Positions 26,201-39,362 of a stretch of DNA of 64,000 nucleotides are shown piece by piece (position 1 is the stretch's first letter; each line of letters begins with the position of its first letter). This DNA is from Embiotoca jacksoni (lineage: Eukaryota > Chordata > Actinopteri > Embiotocidae). The position numbers and the translations under genes were made by a program. The notes under the pieces are model-generated. The model saw only the letters and a list, made by a program, of their open reading frames with translations. It had not been told where the DNA came from and made no database searches. Location of the stretch: contig JAKOON010000070.1 in assembly GCA_022577435.1 (NCBI GenBank), positions 899,219 through 963,218 of the forward strand, written 5' to 3'.

Positions 26201-29200
26201 TTGTTGAATTGATGAATTGATGAGTTGTTGAATTGTTGAATTGATGAATTGATGAATTGTTGAATTGTTGAATTGATGAATTGTTGAGTTGTTGAATTGT
26301 TGAATTGATGAATTGTTGGCTTGTTGAATTGATGAGTTGTTGAATTGTTGAATTGATGAGTTGTTGAATTGATGAATTGTTGAATTGATGAATTGTTGAA
26401 TTGTTGAATTGATGAATTGTTGACTTGTTGAATTGTTGAATTGATGAGTTGTTGAGTTGTTGAATTGTTGAATTGATGAATTGTTGAATTGTTGAATTGA
26501 TGAGTTGTTGAATTGATGAATTGTTGAATTGATGAATTGTTGAATTGATGACTTGTTGAATTGATGAATTGTTGAATTGATGAATTGATGAATTGTTGAA
26601 TTGATGAATTGTTGAATTGATGAATTGTTAAATTGATGAATTGTTGACTTGTTGAATTGATGACTTGTTGAATTGATGAATTGTTGAATTGATGAGTTGT
26701 TGAGTTGTTGAATTGTTGAATTGATGAATTGTTGAATTGATGAATTGATGAATTGTTGAATTGATGACTTGTTGAATTGATGAATTGTTGAATTGTTGAA
26801 TTGATGAATTGTTGAATTGATGAATTGTTGAATTGATGAATTGTTAAATTGATGAATTGTTGACTTGTTGAATTGATGACTTGTTGAATTGATGAATTGT
26901 TGAATTGTTGAATTGATGAATTGATGAATTGTTGAATTGTTGAATTGATGACTTGTTGAATTGATGAATTGTTGAATTGATGAATTGATGAATTGATGAA
27001 TTGTTGAATTGTTGAATTGATGAATTGATGAATTGTTGAATTGATGAATTGTTGAATTGATGAATTGTTGAATTGTTGGTTTCTCTGTATAATATTGTCA
27101 AGTTTTGCTGTAACGACTTTAATGTGTTAAGTGCCATGAAATAACCTGTGTTGTGATTTGGCGCTATATAAATAAAATTGAATTGAATTGAATTGAATTG
27201 ACACACGTCCACCCGATTTCATTGGTTGGACGCAGGTTTGCTGACTTCTAGCTCCAATTAGCTGTTGCAGATGTCATGAACCCAAACTACACTAATGTTT
27301 GAATGATGTCATGAATTCAATATAAACAAGCACAACACAAACAGTGTTACAGAACTTGATTTTGTTTATTCATAATTCAGATCTGATCGTATTTGAAGAC
27401 ACATTTGTACACAATGTCGATAATTCCAAAGGGTTCACTCTGTTTTTGTTTCTTAGTTTTGGTTGAGTTCGTTCTTGCTACTAAATGACCATTAAAGTGA
27501 GAATGTTTGGTAAACTGCTGCTTCTCAAGTCAGGAATGAACTTTAAAACTCACCCGACAGTTCCACACAAATAGGGTTTTACATATTGACGTATATCTTC
27601 CTAACAGGATTGAAGAGCTGTGGTGGCCTGTTTCCCTGCTGTGCGTCGGGTCAGGGTGGGCACAGCAGGGGGGAGGTCCTGCAGTCAACTGATTCAAGGG
27701 GATGAGTGTGTACGTGACATGTATAGAAGCACAAGTACTGATCAGCAGCAGGAAAACCAGACTAAAGATCAGTTTCAGATAAAGTCTTAGATATAATGTG
27801 ACCTGGATGAAAATTCTGGAATCATACAGAAACCATATTCTGTAAAAAAAAAACAAAAAAAAAAAAACTTGTGTTATTATGTGTGTGTGCTCACCTAACC
27901 ACAAACTACTGACATCTGTCACAGCTAGCAACTGGCTTAACCAATAAGAGCCTAGCAGGGAGCTAAGTGGGCAGAGCACCTAGAAAATAACCTTGGCCGG
28001 GGTAATCCGGGCCAATAGGATTGGAACAGGCTGTCGGGTGGCTTTCAGCTCGGGACCCTTCACATGAGAGCTGTTTAAAACCTTTCAGTTTTATTATGGA
28101 GCACTTTGCGTTTCACAAATAGACTGTTTCATATTGTTGCCTGTCTTTTGGTTCTTTAGCCAAAACATATTGTTTTTACGTGTGCTTAAGTCACGCAAGT
28201 TGTTTGTTTAATTTGAAAGTAATATAATGTGGATTGTAATAATTCATGCAAAATCAACTAATATCCTCAACATTTGTGGGAAACTTACAATTTTGGCATT
28301 AAAAAGCATTTAAAGGATTTAGTTTTACACAAGATGTAGCCTATATATTCTATATTGCAGTCACAGACTGTTTTGTAAAGCTATGCCACTTATATGACTA
28401 ACAAATGATTTTGTAACTTTGAGCCCAGAGTTCTCTAAATTAAGAGAATAAAAATAAAAAATGAAAATGAAAATATTTCCAGACATTTCTGTGATGTGCA
28501 GTATACTTATTATCACAGGAACTAATTATGTCTTTTCCATTATGTGGTATTTTAAAAATACAATTTATTTTCCTTAACCCACAATTTTACCAGAACAAAA
28601 TCACATAAAACCTTGCAAATTGTGGGACAATTTTGTAAGAAAGGCCGACAAAAAAAAAAAATCAAAGATGTTTGATCACGCCAATCACCAGAAAACAGAA
28701 TTAAGTATATTTATCTAATAATGCACTTATTTTGTGTGCTGTACTGTAATATAAAGGTACTTGTACTTTACATTTTGTCCAACTCTATACTAGTAAATCA
28801 AAAACAGTTTAGAAGGAAATATTTCACTTTTTGGCTCCAATTCATTCACGTAAGTTTGTAACGTCGCACACTCACAGCACAGTTGCTGAATTCAGGCTGC
28901 TTTCTTCTGTGGACCGAGTGTTTGGACTCTTAGTATTTGGACAGCATTGAGACCTGCTTTATAATAAAAAAGACATGGAAATCTGATGTTTTACAATACT
29001 GGACTTACAACCTGCTCAGTTCAGCTGCCAGCAGCAAGTGACATTCTTAGATGAGCAAACAAAAACCTTTGTTTTTTTCTCTGAATTACAATGGAATATA
29101 TATAATGATGTATTTTTGCACCCTGGAAGGCCTTGTAATGGGGCCCGGCTGTATCTCTTATTACAACACAACCTGTCCTCTTCAATGGAAAGCTGTGAAG

Positions 29201-32200
29201 TGTGGAACATTGGTTGAAGAGGTCGTATGGTGTTACTGTAAATAAAATGGATGCACATTGTAGTATTTCTTGTGCTTCATTTCAATTTTAGCAAATTTAG
29301 TTGCAGCTACAGAATTTTCTTTTGAAGCAAGTTTCAATAATATCAGTTTTTAATGAGAATAGTTGTCCTCTCTAACAATCCTTTCAGCCCCAGCTTGTTC
29401 ACCACTGTGGAGCCGTTACTAACTGAGTTTATGTGCGTTTTCTTTCAGAGGAAATTTAAAAACACACCTCGAGCTTAACGGGTTAGACAAGCCACCAATT
29501 TTTCAGTGCACTTCTATAAGTCTTACTCGAGATGGACAGCTTTAAGAAAAGGATCAAAATATATGAGTGTTGGCCGTGGGTTCAGTCATTCCACATGCTT
29601 TATTCTAGTACTTGAGCATCTACAGACGTCTGGAAAGCACTTCTTTCTACCTCTACAAATTTGTATTTCAAATTTGAGGCCCACTTGACACAGACTCAAG
29701 TGAAATCAGGTCCAAACATTTATCAGACTTCCTAAAGCCTTCCTAATTCAGTTTCATAACTTCAATATTTCACATCTTGATTGGACAGGGACATGGCTAC
29801 TTCCCCCGTTCGTTACTGTTGTTATTACTACTCCTGGTTTCTGTCAAGCAGCATGTGTGAGTGAGGAAGCCAAAGCAAAGGTGACAAAGATGTCCTTGTA
29901 GTTGCGCTGGTCGCGAGATGCTAATCCTCTTTGCCCTCTTCATCTTATCATTGTTGAAGTTGGGAGTAGATTGGAAAAGCTTTGAAAGAAGGCAGAATTG
30001 GGGAGAACTTTCTGTCCGGACCATCTGTCGGCTGCCACCGTGTCAGCAAGAGTTCATGGGTTTTGTAAACATAACAGAAAACCATAAATAGAGGTTTTAG
30101 GTATTAGATCATTAATGATGAAGAGAACTGCAATGTTGAAAAGATTTGCTTTCTATGAATAAATGACCTTAGAAATAATTACATATTAGCTTCATTCCAC
30201 CAAATCCATGTTAATGTTTTGGAGTAATCAGCTCAAATGGCTTTAGGAAGAGAGATTTATATTTACAATATCTTTTTAAACCTAAACAATGTGGATGAAG
30301 TCATCTGTTCCATCACAACACGGAATTTTCACGTTTTCTCACAGACACAATACTTCTGAAAACAAAAACAAACTGGAGCCACTCTTATTATGATTTGATG
30401 ATCCCTCACATTCCTGTGTCCTCTGAGGTCCCCTACTGTGCTGTGGTTTGTGTTAAATCCCGTCCTCCCCACTCTCCCTAATCCCCAATCTCTGAAAAGG
30501 AGTAAATACGCCCTGTTTTTCCCTCTCAGATCAGATGGGTTTATCTAATGTTTGATTTGAGGGACTTCAAGGACAAAAAGGAAAATCTAAACTCTAAATT
30601 TGGTTTAATAGTCCTTTAAATAGTATTTTAGGGCACAGCTGCTTTTTTAAAACTGTTTTGTACAAGTGAACAGGATGATGGAAAGCTGGACAACCATTTT
30701 GGAAGAGTGGTGATTAAATACAGTGAATCATTGGATACTTCCTGAGCATATAAAGCCAGCATGTTGTATCTATGGTATTTATCTATATTTTTGGTTGTTA
30801 TACCATGAAAAGCCTGTTTCTCAAAACTTTCTGACAACATACTGTAACTCTTTCAAAGCACCTCAAAAATGTAGAGCTGCTGTAAAACAGGCTCAGTGTT
30901 TGTCTAAAACACCAGGGACCGTATTCATAAAGAATTTTAGTACTAAAAGTTGATCCTTGTGATGAAAGAAAATTCTTAAAATGATGACGTTTTCTAAGAA
31001 TTTCCTCTTAAAGTTAAGAGTAGATCCTTTAAAGATAAACGTGACAAGAGCTCTTCAGGTGAAAAACTGTGAGAAGCAGGGAGTAGGAATTTTAAGTGGC
31101 TTAAGAATTTCTTCAGAGAAAGAAGATTGCAGAAGAACAGTGAGGTTGGAGAAATGTTCTTCACATGCTGAATGGTGGCACGTTAATGAAACACTACGTA
31201 TGATCTGTTTCAGGGATGAAGTTTGTGGTCGATCTCATTGGAGACGCTCACTTCTCACTCAACGCAGTAACACAATAACACCAGAAACGACAGTGATCAC
31301 AGCGTTAAGATATTTGTCAGAAGTGATGACTCAGGGACTTCTCAACCTTCATCTGCAGTGATCACACACAGAAACAGCCTTTCAAAGCCTCGTATTGGAA
31401 TGCAGTTCATTTAATCTCCACTGGATGTTACTATCCTTTCTTTTCCCATTATCACAAAGTGTGTTTTTTTGATCAACCAGTCACATCTTTTAAAAGGATG
31501 AGTCACGCCTACCAATGGTGTCAACCACACCTACCAATGGTGTCAACCACGCCTACCAACAGTGTCAACCATGCCTACCAACGGTGTCAACCACGCCTAC
31601 CAACGGTGTCAACCACGCCTACCAACGGTGTCAACCACACCTACCAACGGTATCAACCACGCCTAGCAAAGGTGTCAACCACACCTACTAACAGTATCAA
31701 CCATGCCTAGCAAAGGTGTCAACCACGCCTACCAACAGTGTCAACCACACCTACCAACGGTGTCAACCACACCTACCAACGGTGTCAACCACGCCTACCA
31801 ATGGTGTCAACCACACCTACCAACGGTATCAACCACGCCTAGCAAAGGTGTCAACCACACCTACTAACGGTATCAACCATGCCTAGCAAAGGTGTCAACC
31901 ACGCCTACCAACAGTGTCAACCACACCTACCAACGGTGTCAACCACACCTACCAACGGTATCAACCACGCCTAGCAAAGGTGTCAACCACACCTACTAAC
32001 AGTATCAACCATGCCTAGCAAAGGTGTCAACCACGCCTACCAACGGTGTCAACCACGCCTACCAACGGTGTCAACCACGCCTACCAACGGTGTCAACCAC
32101 ACCTACCAACGGTATCAACCACGCCTAGCAAAGGTGTCAACCACACCTACTAACGGTATCAACCATGCCTAGCAAAGGTGTCAACCACGCCTACCAACAG

Positions 32201-35200
32201 TGTCAACCACACCTACCAACGGTGTCAACCACACCTACCAACGGTATCAACCACGCCTAGCAAAGGTGTCAACCACACCTACTAACAGTATCAACCATGC
32301 CTAGCAAAGGTGTCAACCACGCCTACCAACGGTGTCAACCACGCCTACCAACGGTGTCAACCACACCTCTTCCGTAAGATCAGAATTTCCTTTCCTTGCT
32401 CTGAGAAGTTTCCTGAATCACTCCTAAACTCAGACTCCTTGCTAGAAATCTTTGGGATAAGTTTGGAGCTCTAAGAATGTTTATGAATACGTCCTCTGGT
32501 TACTGTAGTTTTTATCAAACGTTACTCGAACAAGAGGAAAGGATGCATTTGTTGGGGACTCTTTTCAGTCCAACATGGTGGCTCACTGGTGTGTTTTTAA
32601 TGGTTTTGGATGACAATGGAGCTCTACGGCTCAGAGAAATAAGGTTAGTCGGGCTTTGATACACACAGTACTTGTTAGTAAGATGCATTCATTGTTGATT
32701 TAGGTCTTAAGTAAGAAAAACATACTATTAACAGACTTATCCTTTAAAGTTACATAAAGCTGCATGTTTAATATGAATAAGATAAGCCTCTGTCAGGTGA
32801 AAGGCTCTTTGTACAACCAACATCAAACTCAATGTAAACCAAGTACTCACTGCTGCCTGCACTGCTCTGTACATAAAGAACAAAGGCAGAAGAACACAGA
32901 GTATGTCCAGAGATATTCTACCTGAAATATGAATATCTGGAGGGCAGATGTCAGGAGATGGTGAGGACACTGGGGCTGGCTCCTCTGCACAGATCTGCAA
33001 AAAATACATACGTGATTTTAGAAAACAGAAATAATTAAAAACAAATGGATGTCATACTGATGACAACCAAGAGACAATAGCCACTGTTGATTTGCTATTC
33101 AAACATGTTAAATAAAAGACACAAGAGAATAATGAGAAACTTTGAACTAGTCACAGCCTGCTAATAGAGAACATTAAACAGCAGTAACAGAAGAAAACAG
33201 CTGACGGCTGAATCTGGAGAATGTAGAATAATTTTAAATCAGTTCGACTGAGCTATAGAAACAATGTGCTGCTATGATTAATTAAATGTTAATTCAAATA
33301 ATGTGTCAGAGAACTCGAAGTAAAAGAAAATGTTTTGCATATGAATAATTCCATTTATTTTTCATTTCGCAATTCAATTTTGAAATTCAGGAAGAACCAT
33401 TTTATTTAAGGAACAAATAATTATTAAAGAACATTTTCTTCACTTTGAGTTTATTAAAATTGCATTAAAAATTCAAAATTATTGAAACATTTTGCAAAAG
33501 TTTATCAATTAATTATTCATCTCAAACTTCACTAAAAGTTTGTAAGTTAGTTATTCAGCGCACATCAATATTCTATGGATAACAAAAACAAAATGAAGGT
33601 GAGAATGAATTTATTGCTGCAGTGTACAAGCTGCAGGAGCCTTAAATGTGTTTTAGAAACCAAAGACAAATTAATTTTCTGTCACTTAAATATGTCTGCT
33701 CCTTCTCTCTCCTACTTGCTGCTTGCAGTTTAAATAAAATGCAGTGTATTGTGGGAATCCACTGACAGAGCAGTGACGTGGCGCTGACCTCAGGTGACCT
33801 GATGTGGACTTTTAAGCGTCCAGAGTTGTAGTTGTTGGCCGCGGCTCGCTGCACTCCGTTGGGGAGAGATGTGCTGCTTGGAAACAGTCCTTTACCAGGG
33901 ATGAAGGCTATCTCCACGACACTGTCCTGGCTGGAGAAACACACCAACAAACACAAAGACATTCCCGTGATGTTTATTTAGGATACAAAAACGAGGTTAC
34001 GCTACAGCATCTTCTTAAAGCCCAGAGACTGTTCCTGTAGTTCACGCTCAGAGCCCTGCTCAGGGATGCACGTGGAGCAGTTAACTTTCCTTTGGAAGTA
34101 TTACAAGTCAAGTCGCTTGATTAACATCAGAACCAGAGTAACACTGATGGTACACGCATGTTTGTGATTTTATCCTGGACCTGAAACTTGAGCCGAGAGC
34201 GCACATGAAAGTTTGTGGCAAACTCAGAAAATCAGCAACGGAGACCCTGACATGCTTCAAAAAGCCGACAGCAGTGAAACAAGGAGCTCGGCGAGATGTT
34301 TAGATTTAGAGTCAGACTTTATTTTAGAGTATGACGGTCCAAGACTGAAGAAGGTCCGTCAGCTCAGGATCGCTGGGAGTTCTCTGTTACATTCGCAGCG
34401 GTTACGCACCAAGAATTTGTACCTCGGGGTCATTTCTGAAGCTGAGGGAAAATATTCAGGAAAATACCGTAACACGGGTCTCCAGCGTGAAACGCTCACA
34501 GCATGTTGAAAAAGCAACACTACCGCAGCTCCATGCGCCTCCTTGGATTTAATGCTCCGCCATTTCTTTCTGATCCCAAAAATGAAATTCAAGCTAAAGG
34601 GTCTCTGTTTCCGACCCTGAAAGATGGCGCTTTATGGGCTTGAAGAATTCCCGTTCGTTCCAAGCAACATTCAAAGTGTACCAGGAGAGTTGGCAGCGAT
34701 TTATTGCTGCAGTACTTTGAAGATGGAGGCCAGATTTTTATCAGCTCCAGTTTTTGGTTGTGATAGATGAAAACTCTGAATTGGTTGATAGACTACTTCT
34801 CCCAGTACAGTTCTTACTGTTTATACAGAGGATTTACTCACTTTGAGTTACACAACACCACTCACCTGAATTTGACTTTGTTTAACATGCTTTTGGCCTC
34901 TTCATGGGTGACTCCTATCATGGACTCCTTGTTGATGGCGATGAGCTGATCTCCAGGTCTCAGACGTCCATCCTGCTCAACAGAGACAGAGTACAGGTCA
35001 GACTGAGCTCTGAAACACAACTGCCCTTATTTCCTTTGTTGGGTTATGCTGTTAAATAGGATTTCTACATCTTTTTAATTCATGTCTAGCTCACTAGCAA
35101 TGAATGTATGAGCTACTGCAAAGGATCTCAGCACCTCTCCAAGCGTGGTCACTATCAGCCTTCATCCACTGCAGAAACTTAAACACAACAAGTGACCACT

Positions 35201-38200
35201 GTCGTGTCTTCAGCTTTTGGTTTTCACTTCTATTTGTCTGATATCTGGACGAGTTTCTGCAACTGATTGCAGGTTTTATGGTTTGATGGTGCAGTGCTGC
35301 TGATCAGCCAGGCAGATGTGTCATCTCATCATGACAAGGATGGTAACAACAAACACAACAACGACGGTCTGCCAAACATGTTGATTCAAGGCTTAGTCAA
35401 ACAGTGACGGAAAAAATGCAAAAGATGAAAGAAAGAAAAATTGCAATTTACAGTTTTACAAGCTAAAAAAGCAAAACAGTTTGAAGTGCCTGAACTGGCT
35501 TGTGTGTTTATCATAAATGTTCCAGATTATATATCATTATTTGGAAATGCTTGTACGGATTTTGGCCTGGATGACTGATTGACAGTTGAGGGTTTGAGAT
35601 GTTACGGTGACTCACCGGGGGGCCTGTACTCGGTAGCGAAGTAACTTCAGATTTACTCTATTTGAGTCCACTTCTTACCAGGATACATCCATGGGTTAGC
35701 AAACCTAACCAGGTCATCTTCAACATAACACACACCAACTGACCAATCAGTTGTTTTGGAAAATGGCTTCACCAATGGTACACGACCCGTGGCACATGCT
35801 GCGAGGATAGTGAGAGGGTTTCTTAGGAGAGAGAATGTGCAGAGCCAGCAAACCTCTTTGGCTTTCTTTGATGATTTTATAAGAGAGATATATAGATTAC
35901 ATTTCATGGTGCTTTTCTTTGCTGATATTGTCCTGCAACAGAGACTACAGCTTGTAGTCCAATTATAAGATATGAAAGTAAGCCTATCTCTTGCTTTGAG
36001 TTATGTTTCTCTATTTAACTCTTGTTGGCTCCGCAGTCTGTTTTGAATAAGGCTAAAAAAGTCATACATGCCATAAGAATACACATAATTAAAAATCTAC
36101 AGTCACACCGATAAAATCATCACAGCTAATATGGACCATTACATTAATGCTATTAGTTATTATTTTTGTAGTATTACATTGCACATTACATAATACTACT
36201 TATACTGTGTACATCTGCACTGTTGCGCAATTTTATATACCATGAAATTTTATTTATAAAATGTTATTTATATTTTTCTTACTACTGGATTTTTCTCTGA
36301 CTTTTTAGCTTTGGATTTTATTCGGAATTTAAATTCCTTAAATAAATTATTTGTAACTGATAACTTATTTAGCAAATACATCTGATTCTGAAGACTACAT
36401 GCTATATGAGCAACATATTAATTTAGTGGAATGTAATTATAGTCAGATGTACTTGTGCAGTAATAAGGAAATAAGAAGGCAGTAATATTATAAGCCTTTC
36501 AACATGTACACTGCTCCAAAAAATAAAGGGAACACTTAAACAACTTAATGTAACTCCAATCAATCCCACTTCTGTGAAATCAAGCTGTCCAGTTTGGATC
36601 AACACTGATTGAGGATCAGTTTCACCTGCTGTTGTACAAATGGAACAGACAACAGGTGGAAATGAGGCAATTATCAAGACAACCCTATAAAGGAACGGTT
36701 CTGCAGGTGGTGACCACAGACCGTTTCTCTGTCCTCGTCCTTTCTGGATGATCGTTGGTCCCTTTTGCATTTTGCCAGTGTCCTCACCACTAGAGGGAGC
36801 ATGAGGTGTCTCCAACCCACAGAAGTTGTTCAGGTAGTGCAGCTCATCCAGGATGGCACATCAATGTACACTGTGGCAAGAAGGTTTGCTGTGTCTGTCA
36901 GCACAGTGTCAAGAGGACGGAGGACATACCGGGAGACGGGCCGGTCCACCAGGAGACGTGGAGGGGGCTGTAGGAGGACAACAACCCGGCAGCGGGACCG
37001 CTATCTGCTCCTTTGTGCAAGGAGGAGCAGGAGGAGCGCTGCCAGAGCCCTACAAAATGACCTCCAGCAGGCCACTAATGTGCATGTTTCTGCTCAAACT
37101 GTCAGAAACAGACTCCATGAGGGCGGTACGAGGACCCGACGTCCACAAGTGGGGTCTGTGCTCACAGCCCAACACCGTGCGGGGCGACCGGACTTTACCG
37201 GAGAACACCGAGATCGGCAGCTTCTCCGTCGGCGCCCTGCGGTCTTCACGGACGAGAGCAGGTTCACACTGATCACATGTGACAGACGTGACGGAGTCTG
37301 GAGACGCCGTGGAGAACGTTCTGCTGCCTGCAACATCCTCCAGCGGGACCGGGTCGGCGGCGGGTCAGCGACGGTCTGGGGAGGCGTTTCTTCAGAGGGC
37401 AGCGCAGCCCTCCGTGTGCTAGCCAGAGGTACCCTGACTGCCATTAGGTCCCGGGATGAGATCCTCAGACCCGTTGAAAACCATCTGCTGGTGCAGCGGG
37501 TCCTGGGTTCTTCTGATGCAGGACAATGCTCGGCCTCATGTGGCTGGAGTGTGTCAGCAGTTCCTGCACGATGAAGGCGTCGATGCTACGGACCGGCCCG
37601 CCCGTCCCCCAGACCTGAATCCAATCCAGCACATCCGGGACATCGCGTCTCGTTCCGTCCTCCGACGCCACGTCCACCGCAGACTGTCCGGGAGTGGACC
37701 GATGCTTTGATCCGGGTCTGGGAGGAGATCCCTCAGGAGAACATCCGTGGTCTCATCAGGAGCATGCCCAGGCGTTGTAGGGAGTGATACAGGCACGTGG
37801 AGGACACACACTACTGAGACTCATTTGGACTTGTCTTCAGGAATCTCCACAGAAGTTGGATCAGCCTGTGATCTGATTTTTCCACTTTTATTTGGAGTAT
37901 GATTCTGAATCCAGACCTCCATAGATAATGATTCTGATTTCCATTGATCATTTGTTATTTTGTTCTCAACACATTCCACTATGTGATGAATCAAGATTTG
38001 AACTGGAATATTTCATTCATTGAGATCTAGGATGTGTTGTTTAAGTGTTCCCTTTATTTTTTGGAGCAGTGAACATTTACTCATCTGGGATTTTTTTTTG
38101 CCAGCTCTTTCCTGCATTAGGTAGCTGCAACACTGGACTTCGTTAGTGAGTTGATAACCACCTTTGTCTGAGCGTGACTGCATTTGTTGGGTTTAGTTAA

Positions 38201-39276
38201 ACACAGATTAAAGAGCTCAAGATTAGTGTTGCCAATTCAGTATCTGACTAAATATGAAAAATGGTCACAACCTTCCCTTCTGTTCCCTCAGTATGACGTT
38301 GAATAATTAACATTATGTTTTTATGTTTAGGGGAACTTTTGGCATACCTATGAATGGTGAATTTTTGATTGCTACATGTTGGAGAGCAAAAGGATAACAG
38401 CTATAGCACACACCAAAATTCTAACTTTAGTTGCAGCAAAATGTTACAACACTCCTAAAAGCCCTTTACATCTTGTACCATAAGTCACATGCTGCTGCAC
38501 AGAGAACTTTCTACAGAGATCATATTTAAACTGAAACTTAAGGCACAGCTAGCTTGAGGCAGTCTGTGCTGCTCAGCCTCAGGTGGTCACTCACTGCTAT
38601 CTCAAATCCCAATGATGTAAAACCTTGCAGCTCATTTGCAACAAGAAACATCTGCTTCCTTCAAGCATACAAACACAAGTGCAGATTACTGCATTCACTG
38701 TCTCCCCCTTCATGCTCCTCCATCCTTCCTTGTCATATCAGGTTGCGAGGTTGGGAGGTTGGGAAGTTGGGAAGTTGGGAAGTTGGGAGGTTGGGAAGTT
38801 GGGAAGTTGGGAGGTTGGGAGGTTGGGAGGTTGCGAGGTTGGGAAGTTGGGAGGTTGCGAGGTTGCGAGGTTGGGAGGTTGCGAGGTTGGGAGGTTGGGA
38901 GGTTGGTAAGTTGGGAGGTTGGGAGGTTGGGAGGTTGGGAGGTTGGTAAGTTGGGAGGTTGGGAGGTTGGGAAGTTGGGAGGTTGCCCTGTCCAGCAATT
39001 GTTGTCTTGTTTCTGTCAAGCACAAATAAATAACTAAATATTTCCGCCACCGTGGCGATAGAGCAGAGCTCATCTATCATGTTTACGAGAAGCTTCCTGT
39101 CGAGATATACAGAACATTTCCTGTCGTACTCTTCAACCTTTACAGGCTTCCATCGCAGTCTGGGGACAATCAGCTGTTCTGGAGGATAACAGGTTCCACA
39201 AAAACAACAAAACAAGCAACAAACTGATTATGCTAGCAAGTGTAAATGTAAATGTATGTGTGTGTGTGTGTATAAC

Positions 39277-39322
<46 letters not shown>

Positions 39323-39330
39323 CCAGTGGT

Positions 39331-39362
<32 letters not shown>

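Noticed and set aside
27530..27979. 149-codon minus frame
   Set aside because: The composition is hydrophobic and low complexity through A/T-rich runs (poly-Phe from a poly(A) stretch). No domain or splice sites are seen.
31500..32368. CRISPR-like array
   Set aside because: Units are contiguous 22-mers with no unique spacers. It is a minisatellite in vertebrate DNA.
34213..34509. 98-codon + frame in the intron between exons 8 and 9
   Set aside because: It has no recognisable domain, no splice context, and lies antisense in a gene intron. Chance is more likely.
38554..39215. Trp/Glu/Val/Gly or Pro/Asn/Leu/Thr repeat frames
   Set aside because: They arise from the GGTTGGGA octamer array on both strands.
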